DNA of 32,546 bases from Anaerolineae bacterium (GCA_019637555.1 JAHBVK010000063.1:1-32546), one strand, 5' to 3'. Shown: positions 7,865-15,811, counted from the stretch's first letter. Translations and numbers: made by a program. The notes: generated by a model from the letters alone, not told the origin.

Positions 7865-8665
7865 TTACTTCGTTGGACCAACCGTGCCGCCAGCATTCAC
7901 CGCCAGATTGCCGCCATCCATCGGGATCAGCGCACCTGTGATGAATGACGAGGCATCGGAAGCGAGGAAGATCGATAAGCCCTTGATATCATCCGGCTGA
8001 CCGAAGCGCCCGACGGGGATGCCGCGCAGGAAGGTCGCCGCCAGATTGGGATCGGTTCTCATGCGCTCTTCCAAGCCGGGGTTCATCACCTGTGCGGGCA
8101 GGATAGCGTTGACGCGCACGCCGCGACCACTCCACTCGGTGCTGAGTTCGCGGGTCATCTGTGCCACGCCGCCCATGCCTACGCTGTAAGCGAAGTTACC
8201 CCGCCCTAGCGCCGTGATGCTTGCCAGCGATCCGATGTTGACGATGCTGCCCTTGCCCTGCTGCAACATTCGCCGACCAGCTTCCTGACAGCAGCAGAAA
8301 CGCGCCACCAGCAAGCCGTAGACGATCTTCTCGAAGGTTTCGATGGCGATTTCTTCCGGCTTATTCAGCGTGGCAGGTCCGGCAACATTGCCCAGAAAAT
8401 CGATCCGCCCGAATTCTTGATCGAGCTGCGCGAACATTGCCCTGATCTGTTCGACGTTGGTGATATCACAGCCGACGGCAACAGCGCGGCGACCTAGCGA
8501 TTGGATGTGCTTGGCAGTCGCCTCAACTCCCTCTTTATTGATGTCTGCCACCATGACGTCAGCGCCTGCTTCAGCCACAGCGATAGCCATCGCGCGTCCC
8601 ATGCCCTGTGCAGCGCCAGAGACGAGGGCGACGCGCCCACTGAGATCAAATATTGGATGTGTCAC
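7865..8665 (-). CDS. SDR-family protein with degenerate active site (Tyr kept, Lys replaced by Met)
   Basis: The 266-residue protein uses a GTG start with GGAAGGA just upstream. The cofactor motif GAAQGMG is at residues 17-23, NVAG at 93-96, NIGS at 143-146, and MDGGNLAVNAGGT at the C-terminus. The YxxxK motif reads YSVGM: Tyr160 is present but Lys164 is Met. The conserved helix-4 Asn at position 116 is Tyr. Two of the four classical catalytic residues are therefore missing. Its closest relative in the window is the SDR at 23792-24601, which aligns along its whole length, including the shared GRGNF insertion and GGNLA-NAGGT tail, and keeps Asn, Ser, Tyr and Lys. It lies 20 bases after the second permease gene. 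It may be a non-catalytic partner subunit, or an enzyme with altered chemistry. Confidence 0.85.
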   Translation of the reverse strand: MTHPIFDLSGRVALVSGAAQGMGRAMAIAVAEAGADVMVADINKEGVEATAKHIQSLGRRAVAVGCDITNVEQIRAMFAQLDQEFGRIDFLGNVAGPATLNKPEEIAIETFEKIVYGLLVARFCCCQEAGRRMLQQGKGSIVNIGSLASITALGRGNFAYSVGMGGVAQMTRELSTEWSGRGVRVNAILPAQVMNPGLEERMRTDPNLAATFLRGIPVGRFGQPDDIKGLSIFLASDASSFITGALIPMDGGNLAVNAGGTVGPTK

Positions 8666-8685
8666 GAGAGTCCTTCCTGATTAAG

Positions 8686-9540
8686 TTAGCCCTTGACCGC
8701 GCCCGCGCTCAGACCAGCAACCACATAACGCTGCACGATCAAATAGAAAATAATGGGGAAAATAGAAAAGAACATGCCTGCCGCGAACACCTTATCAATC
8801 GGTGTATCGATCATCGAACGCAGCGACGCCATACCTACCGAGGCGGGCCAAAGCTTGGCGTTGGTGATCAGGTTCGAGGCAAACAGGTATTCGTTCCACG
8901 CATAGAAGAAGGCGACCACGCCCACTGCTACCAAGCCCGGTACAGACAGCGGCAGCGCGACGCGGCGCAGTACGCCGAGCTGCGTGCAGCCATCGACGCG
9001 CGCGGCATCGTAGATTTCCGGTGGAATCGCGTCATAGACGTTCTTCAGTATCCAGATGCCCAGCGGGATGACGAATGCGGCATCAACCAGCGACAGTGCC
9101 GGAATATTCTCGCGCAGTCCGAATTTCTGGTACATGGCGAACAGCGGGATCACGATCAGCGCTTCGGGCAGCAGTTGCGTCACCAACAGCAGCAGACCGA
9201 ACACATTCTTGCCCCGCCATTTCAGCGCCGACAGCGTGTAAGCGCCGATCACTGACAGTGCCAGACACAAGCAGGTGGTCAACCCCGCCAGCAGGATCGT
9301 GTTCAGCAGCCACGTGGCAATCGGGAAATTCTGGAACAGATTGGTGAACGGTTCGAGGTGGATCGCCACTGGAAAGAGTGGCGGCGGGTACTTAAAGCTG
9401 TACTCCACAGGCTGCACGGTGCTGACCACCATCCAGTAAATCGGGAAGGCGGTAATCAGGCAGGCGAAGATCACTAAAAGGTATAGTGGAACGCGCCGGA
9501 GAATGCGCTGCAAAGGCGTGATCTTGTGTGAGGTGTTCAT
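8686..9540 (-). CDS. CUT1-type ABC sugar permease (MalG/UgpE-like)
   Basis: The 284-residue inner-membrane protein has about six hydrophobic segments, the first near residues 18-40. A permease EAA loop lies at about 175-198, EIYDAARVDG followed by RRVALPLSVPG. This loop docks the ATPase subunit. The short N-terminus before the first segment and the ending GLSAGAVKG are typical of the MalG side of carbohydrate importers. It follows the MalF-like permease by 20 bases and is probably cotranscribed with the solute-binding protein. No ATPase gene is nearby, so a shared MsmK/UgpC-type ATPase encoded elsewhere is expected. The substrate is inferred only from context: a sugar acid or related compound. 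Confidence 0.9.
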   Translation of the reverse strand: MNTSHKITPLQRILRRVPLYLLVIFACLITAFPIYWMVVSTVQPVEYSFKYPPPLFPVAIHLEPFTNLFQNFPIATWLLNTILLAGLTTCLCLALSVIGAYTLSALKWRGKNVFGLLLLVTQLLPEALIVIPLFAMYQKFGLRENIPALSLVDAAFVIPLGIWILKNVYDAIPPEIYDAARVDGCTQLGVLRRVALPLSVPGLVAVGVVAFFYAWNEYLFASNLITNAKLWPASVGMASLRSMIDTPIDKVFAAGMFFSIFPIIFYLIVQRYVVAGLSAGAVKG

Positions 9541-9560
9541 CTTAGTCTTGTTGTCCTCTA

Positions 9561-10481
9561 TCAGTCACGAGATTGACGAATTTGCAGAACTAGATACGCA
9601 ATGGTAATGGCAAGTGCGACCACAAAGCCCGCTACACCAATCGTCGCGCCGTAGGAAAAGTCAAAGAATTTGAAGGCAGTGTTGTACATCTTGATCACCA
9701 GCGTTTCGGTGAGTGCGCCCGGTCCGCCGCCCGTCGTCAGATAGATCAAGGAATATTGGCGGAAGGCGAAAATAGATGCCAGCAGGGACATCAGCAGCAG
9801 TGTCGGGCTAATCCCCGGCAGGGTGATGTAGCGGAACAACTGGAATGTGTTGGCACCGTCTACTTTGCCCGCTTCATAGAGTTCGGCGGAGACCGCTTGC
9901 AGCGCCGCTAAGATCGCCAAACTATAGAAGGGGAAGGCTTTCCATGCTGATATGGCGATCACTATCGGCATGGCGAGATTGGCATCCTGTAACCATTTAG
10001 GGTTCTCGGTGATGCCCGGTATCAGGCGCACGATCACATTCATCACACCGAACGAAGGATTGATCAACCACAGGAATACCAGCACTGTCGGTACATCAGG
10101 GAATGCCCACGGCAGCGTGATCACACCGCGTACCAGCGAACGCCCACGAAAGCGTTGATTCAACAGCAGCGCGGAGAACAATCCGGCTAATACGGAGATG
10201 ATCACCACGAACGCCAGATAGGTCAGGGTGACGCGCATTGAGCGCCAGAATGAGGCGTCGCTGAACATCCGCTGGTAGTTTGCCAGCCCCACCCATTTGA
10301 CCGGTCCGCCGCCGATGATATTGCTGGTGAAACTGGAGGCAATCTCCTGCACGATGGGCAAAAATACGAAAATCCCCTCATAAAGAATAATCGGTAGCGC
10401 CAGCATGTAGGGCAGCCAGTTTCGCCGCCGAGTAGTTGTTGTTGCTGTGGAATTAGTACGAGCAACTGCTCGAACAGCCAT
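9561..10481 (-). CDS. CUT1-type ABC sugar permease (MalF/UgpA-like)
   Basis: The 306-residue inner-membrane protein has about six hydrophobic segments, the first at about 24-46 after a Thr/Arg-rich cytoplasmic tail. The EAA loop is at about 200-222, ELYEAGKVDGA followed by FRYITLPG. GLANYQRMF and LTTGGGPGALTETL are recurring MalF/UgpA-side patterns. The start ATG is preceded by GGAGGAT, a strong ribosome binding site. This fits its position after a 169-base gap containing a stem-loop behind the solute-binding protein gene. It is expected to pair with the next permease in the inner membrane to form the channel. Confidence 0.9.
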   Translation of the reverse strand: MAVRAVARTNSTATTTTRRRNWLPYMLALPIILYEGIFVFLPIVQEIASSFTSNIIGGGPVKWVGLANYQRMFSDASFWRSMRVTLTYLAFVVIISVLAGLFSALLLNQRFRGRSLVRGVITLPWAFPDVPTVLVFLWLINPSFGVMNVIVRLIPGITENPKWLQDANLAMPIVIAISAWKAFPFYSLAILAALQAVSAELYEAGKVDGANTFQLFRYITLPGISPTLLLMSLLASIFAFRQYSLIYLTTGGGPGALTETLVIKMYNTAFKFFDFSYGATIGVAGFVVALAITIAYLVLQIRQSRD

Positions 10482-10598
10482 ATCGGGTTATCCTCCGAGG
10501 AATAAAGTGTGTTGAACGTTGAACGGGGGCAATACAGCGCGACCCAGACCTAAAGTATTTATTGCTCTTTTGATTAGGTGATGATTGCATAGTATAGC

Positions 10599-10626
10599 TT
10601 CCCCCCTCCAATTGAGGAGAGGGGAA
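10599..10626. repeat. Stem-loop between solute-binding protein and permease genes
   Basis: The arms at 10599-10609 (TTCCCCCCTCC) and 10616-10626 pair with one mismatch around a 6-base loop. On the transcribed minus strand it follows the solute-binding protein stop codon and lacks a T-run, so it is more likely an mRNA-stabilising or attenuating hairpin than a full terminator. The second ABC operon has a similar hairpin in the same place. Confidence 0.65.
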
Positions 10627-10650
10627 ACTGAGAAAAAGTGTCAGTGATGA

Positions 10651-12015
10651 TTAAGCGAAAACGCGCTCGCCCAGTGCTTCCAGTTCGGTCTGAGCATCGC
10701 CCATTGCCTCTTCCACCGGACGGTTCGCCGTCAACACTTCTTGCAAGTGGTTGACTACGATCTTGCCGAATTCCGAGTTGTAGAGGATGAAGTCGCCCAT
10801 GACTTCCGGCGGGGTGATGTCCACACCAGCCTGATAGCCTTCCAGCCATGGTAGGCTGTCGAGGTATTCCTTGCGGATGCCCTGCGGGAACGCGGGGATC
10901 ACGTCCAGCGCCTTCTCCAGCAACTGCTGATAGTTCTCTGGAGTGTACAGCCACGTCAGGAAGGTCTTGGCGGCTGCCTTGTTGTCGTCAGCGGCGTTGG
11001 CGTTGACGGCGATGGGGTGGATGCGGGTGATCACGCGCTTGCTTTCCCACGGCGGGACAGCACTACGCAGGCTCTGGTAGACGTTGCCACCGGACGATTC
11101 GCCGGAGGCTTTGAAGGCGTTCACTGCTGCCGACACGATCAAGTCCATAGCGATCTGACCGTTGCCGTACATACGGATGGCGGTTGCTTCGTCCGTTCCC
11201 TGCGGGAAGGAGCTGTCGTACATGGTCTTGAACAGCTTCATGCCGTTGATGATCGGCTCGGAATTGACCAGCGGCTTCTTGCCATCTGCCCAGCGTCCAT
11301 CATAGGGCAGCGCCCACTGCTGGAGCGTGAACCATGTGGCTTCCGGCGCGGAGGAAACGTGCGGCGAGTAGATGCCGAACTGATCCGGTCTGTGCGTCAA
11401 CGCAGCCGCGGCGGCAGTCCACTCATCGATGGTAGTGGGAACGGCAACGCCATCCTTCTCGAACAGTGCCTGATTGTAGAGCAGACCGAACTTCACCGTC
11501 ACGCAGTCCAGACCGTAAAGGTGATCGTCCTTACGCAGGAAGTCGTGAGCCTTGCTCAGGTCTTTGTTGATGCCAGCGGCATCAGCCACGCTTTCGATTG
11601 GTTCCATCTGGCTGGCTGCCAGCATACGGATCGCCAAGTCGGGCGTGTTGGTGAACAGGTCAGCATCGATCATGCCGGACTGTACCTGGATCAGGATGTT
11701 ATCGGTGTACTGGTCAAAGGGCCAACCCGCTTCTTCGATACGAACGTCGCTCTGGGCGGCGTGGAAAAGTTCCACCATCTGACGCCACGCATCCTGACGA
11801 CCCGGCTCGTTCCAGAACCATGTCATCAGTTTGATTGTCTTGGCGGTCTGTCGGCTGATGTTGGGGGCAAAAAACGGGGTATTTCCTGCTAGCGCTGATT
11901 TGGCACCGAGCGCCGTCAAGCCTAACGCGGTAGCACCAGCCCCCATCTTCAGGAATTCGCGGCGAGAATAGATTCTCTTGGTCCGCTTGTCGTTATATGA
12001 CTTGTTGTCCGACAT
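10651..12015 (-). CDS. ABC transporter solute-binding protein, Tat-type signal (family 1 extracellular)
   Basis: The ATG at 12015, ten bases after GGAG, is the better start; an upstream in-frame TTG is too close to that site. The product has 454 residues. A twin-arginine signal, SRREFLKMG, is followed by a hydrophobic stretch rich in Ala, Gly and Leu and the likely cleavage region SALAG. After it comes a family-1 sugar-binding fold: KTIKLMTWFWNEPGR, FTNTPDLAIRMLAAS, LYGLDCVTVKFGLLYN, and a C-terminal FLTWLYTPENYQQLL. It should capture the substrate outside the membrane and feed the two permeases downstream. The gene is first in its operon, behind a TTGACA promoter with a palindromic operator at the start of transcription. 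Binding specificity is not visible. Confidence 0.88.
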   Translation of the reverse strand: MSDNKSYNDKRTKRIYSRREFLKMGAGATALGLTALGAKSALAGNTPFFAPNISRQTAKTIKLMTWFWNEPGRQDAWRQMVELFHAAQSDVRIEEAGWPFDQYTDNILIQVQSGMIDADLFTNTPDLAIRMLAASQMEPIESVADAAGINKDLSKAHDFLRKDDHLYGLDCVTVKFGLLYNQALFEKDGVAVPTTIDEWTAAAAALTHRPDQFGIYSPHVSSAPEATWFTLQQWALPYDGRWADGKKPLVNSEPIINGMKLFKTMYDSSFPQGTDEATAIRMYGNGQIAMDLIVSAAVNAFKASGESSGGNVYQSLRSAVPPWESKRVITRIHPIAVNANAADDNKAAAKTFLTWLYTPENYQQLLEKALDVIPAFPQGIRKEYLDSLPWLEGYQAGVDITPPEVMGDFILYNSEFGKIVVNHLQEVLTANRPVEEAMGDAQTELEALGERVFA

Positions 12016-12114
12016 AATCAAATTTCTCCATAGCTGTTTGGAATAATTTGTCTGAACCTAAAACATGCAAGTTGAATGAAAGTGTGATGCTGTTTTCTTG
12101 CCAAAACCTCCTGA

Positions 12115-12126
12115 ATTGTTAACAAT
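12115..12126. promoter_or_regulatory. Palindromic operator ATTGTTAACAAT (copy 1)
   Basis: This is a perfect 12-bp palindrome. It starts four bases after the predicted -10 box of the leftward promoter, so it covers the transcription start of the first ABC operon, where a bound repressor would block initiation. The same 12 bases occur at 22802-22813 and 22969-22980. The short TTGT-ACAA arms suit GntR/FCD regulators, and one is encoded at 23053-23766. Confidence 0.72.
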
Positions 12127-12130
12127 AAGA

Positions 12131-12159
12131 ATGATATGTCCTATTTCTCAACCTGTCAA
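12131..12159 (-). promoter_or_regulatory. Predicted sigma70-type promoter of the first ABC operon
   Basis: On the minus strand, TTGACA (12154-12159) is followed after 17 bases by TATCAT (12131-12136), a 6/6 and 5/6 match to the -35 and -10 consensus. Transcription would start near 12124, inside the palindromic operator, and the leader to the solute-binding protein start would be about 110 bases. Confidence 0.62.
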
Positions 12160-12168
12160 TGAACTGCC

Positions 12169-12196
12169 TTGACAGAAAAACTGTTCCCTATAGAAT
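12169..12196 (+). promoter_or_regulatory. Predicted sigma70-type promoter of the M24/dehydrogenase pair
   Basis: TTGACA (12169-12174) is followed after 16 bases by TAGAAT (12191-12196). It lies back to back with the leftward promoter, the two -35 boxes being nine bases apart. The predicted start is near 12203, just before the degenerate operator. Confidence 0.55.
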
Positions 12197-12209
12197 TTGA
12201 TCACAAAAA

Positions 12210-12221
12210 ACTGTTGACAAT
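12210..12221. promoter_or_regulatory. Degenerate operator ACTGTTGACAAT
   Basis: It differs from the ATTGTTAACAAT palindrome at two positions but keeps the TGT and ACA half-site cores. It sits a few bases after the predicted transcription start of the M24 gene and 23 bases before its ATG, which is the same layout as the perfect copies. A weaker binding site for the same GntR regulator is the simplest reading. Confidence 0.45.
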
Positions 12222-12244
12222 TTTTTGATTGAAGGAAACCTTTG

Positions 12245-13417
12245 ATGACAAGTATTGTGAATGAGGAATTAGCACGCGCTCGATCAGCCGCGCGGAGCAG
12301 TGGCTGTGATGCAGTGCTTCTTTCCTCCATTGCCAATATCACCTATATCAGCGGCTTCGAAGTGCCTTTCCCACTGGGTGCAGGCGCGGAAATGGGCTAC
12401 GGTCCGACGCTGGCACTGTTCGGTGTTCGCGATCATTCCAGTTGGCTGATCCCTTCGCGCAGTAACGCGGGCGCAGCGGAGAAGCAGTCTCGGCTGGATC
12501 ATATGGTGGTCTTTGAAACCTTCGATACGTGGGCTGCCATTGATTCGCACGCCTCGTTTCTGGACAGCGTGCGCCAAGCTTTGAAACAAGCAGGGTTGGC
12601 TAACACTTCTGCCACGTTAGGGATTGAAGTGCGCTATATGCCCTTTGCGGTGGCGTCGCTGCTGGCAAAGGAGTTTCCCAAGCTCTCGCTCGTCGATGTC
12701 GAGACAGCCATGCAGCAAGCGCGGCTGATCAAAACCGAGCGCGAGATCGGGCTGCTGCGCCGCGCCTCCGCCATCGGCGATGTTGGACATCGTACTCTGG
12801 CGGAACTATGCCAGCGCGCTGGTCTAACCGAGTTCGAGATGTGGGCTGAGATCACCAGCCGGATGTTCCGGGCTGTTGGTCACGATGTGCCTGTAGTCGG
12901 GGAACTGGTAACCGGACCACGCACCACTACCGTTAACTATCCAGACGGTCCGCGTGAATACACCACTAAAGCCGGTGACGCCGCGCTGATGGACATCAGC
13001 CAGCGCATCGACGGTTACTGGTCGGACTGTACCAATACCCACGTAATCGCGGCGAAAGCAACGGAACGTCAGCGCAAGTACGCCAAAGCCTCGCAAGCTG
13101 CTTGCGAAGCAGCAATGGATAGCTTGCGCCCCGGTAAGATGGCTTCCGATGCCTCCAAAGCAGCCGAAGCAGCCTTCCAAAAGTTCGGTCTGCCGATGGC
13201 GCATTACACAGGGCATCAACTAGGGGTCACGGTCAACGAACTGCCACGTTTGGTTCACTATGACCACACGCCCATCGAAGCCGGGATGGTTTTTGCCGTC
13301 GAACCCGGCGCTTATGAAGGGGTAGGAGGGACATTTGGCGCACGGTCTGAAAAGATCGTGCTGGTGACGCCAACGGGTCCAGAAATTTTGTCTCAGTTCG
13401 AGTGGGGAATCGAGTAA
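12245..13417 (+). CDS. M24-family metallopeptidase-fold protein (Xaa-Pro dipeptidase/creatinase-like)
   Basis: The ATG at 12245 is preceded by GAAGGAAA at good spacing; a TTG directly upstream is in frame but unnecessary. The 390-residue protein has an N-terminal creatinase-type domain (residues 1-160) and a C-terminal pita-bread domain. All five metal ligands of the fold are present: Asp250 and Asp261 (11 residues apart), His324 in HYTGHQLGV, Glu353 in VEPGAYE and Glu369 in RSEKIVLV. It should therefore bind two metal ions and act as a hydrolase, but the family also includes creatinase and the DMSP lyase DddP. Its cotranscription with a hydroxyacid dehydrogenase inside a predicted sugar-acid regulon suggests a substrate other than a dipeptide. 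The next gene starts 37 bases later. Confidence 0.85.
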   Translation: MTSIVNEELARARSAARSSGCDAVLLSSIANITYISGFEVPFPLGAGAEMGYGPTLALFGVRDHSSWLIPSRSNAGAAEKQSRLDHMVVFETFDTWAAIDSHASFLDSVRQALKQAGLANTSATLGIEVRYMPFAVASLLAKEFPKLSLVDVETAMQQARLIKTEREIGLLRRASAIGDVGHRTLAELCQRAGLTEFEMWAEITSRMFRAVGHDVPVVGELVTGPRTTTVNYPDGPREYTTKAGDAALMDISQRIDGYWSDCTNTHVIAAKATERQRKYAKASQAACEAAMDSLRPGKMASDASKAAEAAFQKFGLPMAHYTGHQLGVTVNELPRLVHYDHTPIEAGMVFAVEPGAYEGVGGTFGARSEKIVLVTPTGPEILSQFEWGIE

Positions 13418-13454
13418 CGTTTTGGGTCAAGCAGCCATCGGGAGAATGAAAATA

Positions 13455-14456
13455 ATGGCGCAGTACAAAGTAGTGATCACGGATTTCGGCTCAGCCGAAA
13501 ATGAAATTGAGCAAGCCGAACTTTCGCGGTCAGGATTAGATATAGAGCTTATTCGTTTGAACACACGCGTTCCACAAGAGTTATTACCGCATGTTTCCGA
13601 CGCCGATGCGTTGATCGTGCAGTGGGCGCAAATTAACGGCGAAGTGATCGATGCGCTGAATCGCTGCAAAGTGATTTCGCGCTACGGCATCGGCGTTGAT
13701 ATGGTCGATCTGGCGGCGGCAGGCAAGCGCGGCATCATGGTTTGCAACTCGCCGGACTATTGCATTGAGGAAGTCGCCACCCACACGATGGCTTTTCTAT
13801 TGATGCTCAACCGCAATCTGCTGCCACAAAACAAACACGTTAACGAGGGCAAGTGGGGATCAGCACCACTGGGCATTGAAGCCCCGATGCGCCTCTCCAA
13901 GCAGTCAATCGGCGTGATCGGCTTGGGTAATATTGGGCGTGCCGTCGCAGAACGTGCCAAATGCCTCGGTCTTAAGGTGATCGGCTACGATCCGTACTTG
14001 AAGGATGATCAGTTCGCCAATTTAGGCATTCAAAAAGCCAGTTTGGAGGAACTGCTCTCAGAAGCTGATTATGTGGCGGTACACTGCCCGCTGAACGAGG
14101 AAACGCGCGGCTTGATCAGCACTACGCAATTCGGGCTGATGAAACCGACGGCATTTCTGATCAACATGGCGCGTGGTCCGATTGTCGATCAGCCTGCCCT
14201 GTACACGGCGCTAACCAATCGTCAGATCGCTGGTGCGGCGCTGGACGTGCTCACCATCGAACCGCCCGATCCCAACGATCCGCTGTTGAAGCTGGATAAT
14301 GTGATCTTCTCGCCGCATACCTCCAGTTGGTCAGTCGATGCAGTCCGCCAACTGCGGATGGAAACGGCGCGTAATGTAGTTGATGTCCTACAAGGACGTC
14401 CCCCCCGATCTGTGGTCAATCGCAAGGAATTAGCCTCCGCCAATGGTGGGCGCTAA
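13455..14456 (+). CDS. D-2-hydroxyacid dehydrogenase, CtBP-like
   Basis: Starting at the ATG at 13455, ten bases after GGGAG, gives 333 residues; the in-frame ATG nine bases upstream would overlap the ribosome binding site. The substrate-domain motif SPDYCIEEVATH (99-110) is typical of the CtBP-like branch of D-isomer-specific dehydrogenases. The NAD motif GLGNIG is at 156-161, and the catalytic Arg240 (NMARG), Glu269 (IEPPD) and His288 (SPHTSS) are all present. It should interconvert a D-2-hydroxyacid and a 2-oxoacid with NAD(H) in the cytoplasm. It follows the M24 gene by 37 bases, is the end of that operon, and is followed by two strong inverted repeats. It is homologous to the dehydrogenase at 25808-26767. 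Confidence 0.88.
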   Translation: MAQYKVVITDFGSAENEIEQAELSRSGLDIELIRLNTRVPQELLPHVSDADALIVQWAQINGEVIDALNRCKVISRYGIGVDMVDLAAAGKRGIMVCNSPDYCIEEVATHTMAFLLMLNRNLLPQNKHVNEGKWGSAPLGIEAPMRLSKQSIGVIGLGNIGRAVAERAKCLGLKVIGYDPYLKDDQFANLGIQKASLEELLSEADYVAVHCPLNEETRGLISTTQFGLMKPTAFLINMARGPIVDQPALYTALTNRQIAGAALDVLTIEPPDPNDPLLKLDNVIFSPHTSSWSVDAVRQLRMETARNVVDVLQGRPPRSVVNRKELASANGGR

Positions 14457-14470
14457 CTCCAATTTGTTTG

Positions 14471-14536
14471 GCAACCAGTAGCTAGTGCGCTTCGATCATC
14501 TTTGCTCCGTCCTACCATGCACTCGTTACTGGTTGC
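14471..14536. repeat. Long imperfect inverted repeat
   Basis: The arms are 14471-14488 (starting GCAACCAGTA, ending GTGC) and 14519-14536. They match at 16 of 18 positions and are separated by a 30-base loop. TTTT follows the right arm on the plus strand. It starts 14 bases after the dehydrogenase stop, so it could be the first terminator of that operon. The long loop is also compatible with a small mobile-element remnant. Confidence 0.55.
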
Positions 14537-14696
14537 ACTTTTCCAAGTAGCTCCATCAGATCACGTACTTTAGGCACTATAGCTAGGAAATGGCAGGCGA
14601 ATCGCGTCCTAACGTGATTCCAGCAGTTTTCCAAATTTTCGCCTACCAAAATCCTGATACACCTCCCGTTATTTCTGCGAATATCAGGCGCAGCAA

Positions 14697-14730
14697 AACA
14701 CCCCGATCTGCATCTGTAGATCGAGGTGTT
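14697..14730. terminator. Bidirectional intrinsic terminator
   Basis: AACACCCCGATCT (14697-14709) pairs with 14718-14730 with one mismatch around an 8-base loop. T-rich stretches lie outward on both strands: TGTTTTA follows on plus, and the AAAAC before the left arm reads GTTTT on minus. It sits between converging operons, 31 bases after the stop of the leftward one, and should stop transcription from both sides. Confidence 0.75.
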
Positions 14731-14761
14731 CAGTGTTTTACGAACTATCTAGCTAGTTGTC

Positions 14762-15811
14762 TTACTGCACTTCGGGTACGGGGATATTCAGCTTGTTCGC
14801 CGTCGCCACGATTAAGTTCCACGACTCATCTTCGATGGGGATGCCATTCGCTAGGCGTCTGGCACGTTCGCGCGTCTCCGGTTCGTTGGGGTACATGACC
14901 TCAGCAACGCCGTCGGCGGGCGGGGTAGCCTTCATGTAGTTCATCAGCTCAGCGGCTTTGGTCTGGAACTCGTCCAGCGGTCCAAAGGCATCAATGTGAA
15001 TGGCGATGACCGCGAAGCCATTCTCCAGCGAGAGTACGTCCTTGGTGTTGCGCGGATAGCCACCGCCGTTGAGCAAACCAGCCAGTGCTTCCGCTACTAG
15101 CGACAGTCCATAGCCTTTATGCCCACCAGTGGTCAGCAGCGCCCCATGTGGAGGACCATACAGATCAGCCGGGTTGGTCGTCGGGTTGCCTTGATTGTCG
15201 AGCAGCCAGTTTTGCGGCAGCGTCTCGCCGCGGCGCATCTTGACACGGATGCGCCCTTCCGCCGAGACGGAAGTGGACATATCGATCACCATTGGCACGC
15301 CGCCAGTAGGTACGCCCCACGCATGAGGATTGGTACCGAGACGGGCATATTTACCCCCGAATGGCGCGACGCGCTGCCCGAACCCCTGCAGATTGGCAGT
15401 AACATAACCAATGTAGCCAGCGTTAGCCATCTGCGCGGCATACTCACCGAGCCGACCGATGTGACCGGAGTGCCGCGCTGAGACCATGCCGATGCCGAAC
15501 GCAGCCGCTTTCTCTATCGCCTTTTCGGTGGCAAGCCATGCCATGTACTGCCCGATGGTGAGATGCCCATCCCACAGCGCAACGGCGGCAAAGTCGCGCA
15601 GCACTTCGATCTTATCCGTGCGTGCCAGCCCACCGACGAGGATCTGTTCGATGTAGTCGGGCATCCGCATTACGCCGTGAGAATCGACGCCTGCCAGATT
15701 AGCCTCGACCAGATGATCGGCAGCACGGCGGGCGATCACCGGATCAACATCAACCGTTTCAAAAAGTTTGACCACCAGTGATTTCAGGTGTTCAGCGTGG
15801 ATGATTGCCAT
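14762..15811 (-). CDS. Malate/L-lactate dehydrogenase-family (LDH2/MDHG2) oxidoreductase
   Basis: The 349-residue protein shows the family's signature GVDSHGVMR (41-49) with the likely catalytic His45, then SARHSGHIGRLG (111-122), and GGHKGYGLSL in the cofactor region. This non-Rossmann NAD(P)-dependent family includes L-lactate/malate dehydrogenase, L-sulfolactate dehydrogenase, ureidoglycolate dehydrogenase and 2,3-diketo-L-gulonate reductase, all acting on 2-hydroxy- or 2-oxoacids. It is the last gene of the second ABC operon, 45 bases after E2. In that position it could oxidise an imported L-2-hydroxyacid to the 2-oxoacid used by E1. Three D-specific dehydrogenases in the same predicted regulon would handle the opposite stereochemistry. 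The exact substrate is unknown. Confidence 0.87.
   Translation of the reverse strand: MAIIHAEHLKSLVVKLFETVDVDPVIARRAADHLVEANLAGVDSHGVMRMPDYIEQILVGGLARTDKIEVLRDFAAVALWDGHLTIGQYMAWLATEKAIEKAAAFGIGMVSARHSGHIGRLGEYAAQMANAGYIGYVTANLQGFGQRVAPFGGKYARLGTNPHAWGVPTGGVPMVIDMSTSVSAEGRIRVKMRRGETLPQNWLLDNQGNPTTNPADLYGPPHGALLTTGGHKGYGLSLVAEALAGLLNGGGYPRNTKDVLSLENGFAVIAIHIDAFGPLDEFQTKAAELMNYMKATPPADGVAEVMYPNEPETRERARRLANGIPIEDESWNLIVATANKLNIPVPEVQ

Larger units (their letters stand above)
14457..14761. other. Convergent intergenic region, 305 bases
   Basis: This gap separates the end of the rightward dehydrogenase gene from the end of the leftward operon. It contains two inverted repeats, annotated separately, and no credible coding frame. 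An open frame across 14590-14898 has no homology that I recognise and runs antisense into the leftward gene. Confidence 0.7.

Noticed and set aside
11017..11892. 291-residue open frame on the plus strand
   Set aside because: It is antisense to the first solute-binding protein, whose Tat signal and fold are clear.
14590..14898. 102-residue open frame on the plus strand in a convergent gap
   Set aside because: It runs through a terminator hairpin and into the antisense of the LDH2-type gene, with no ribosome binding site.
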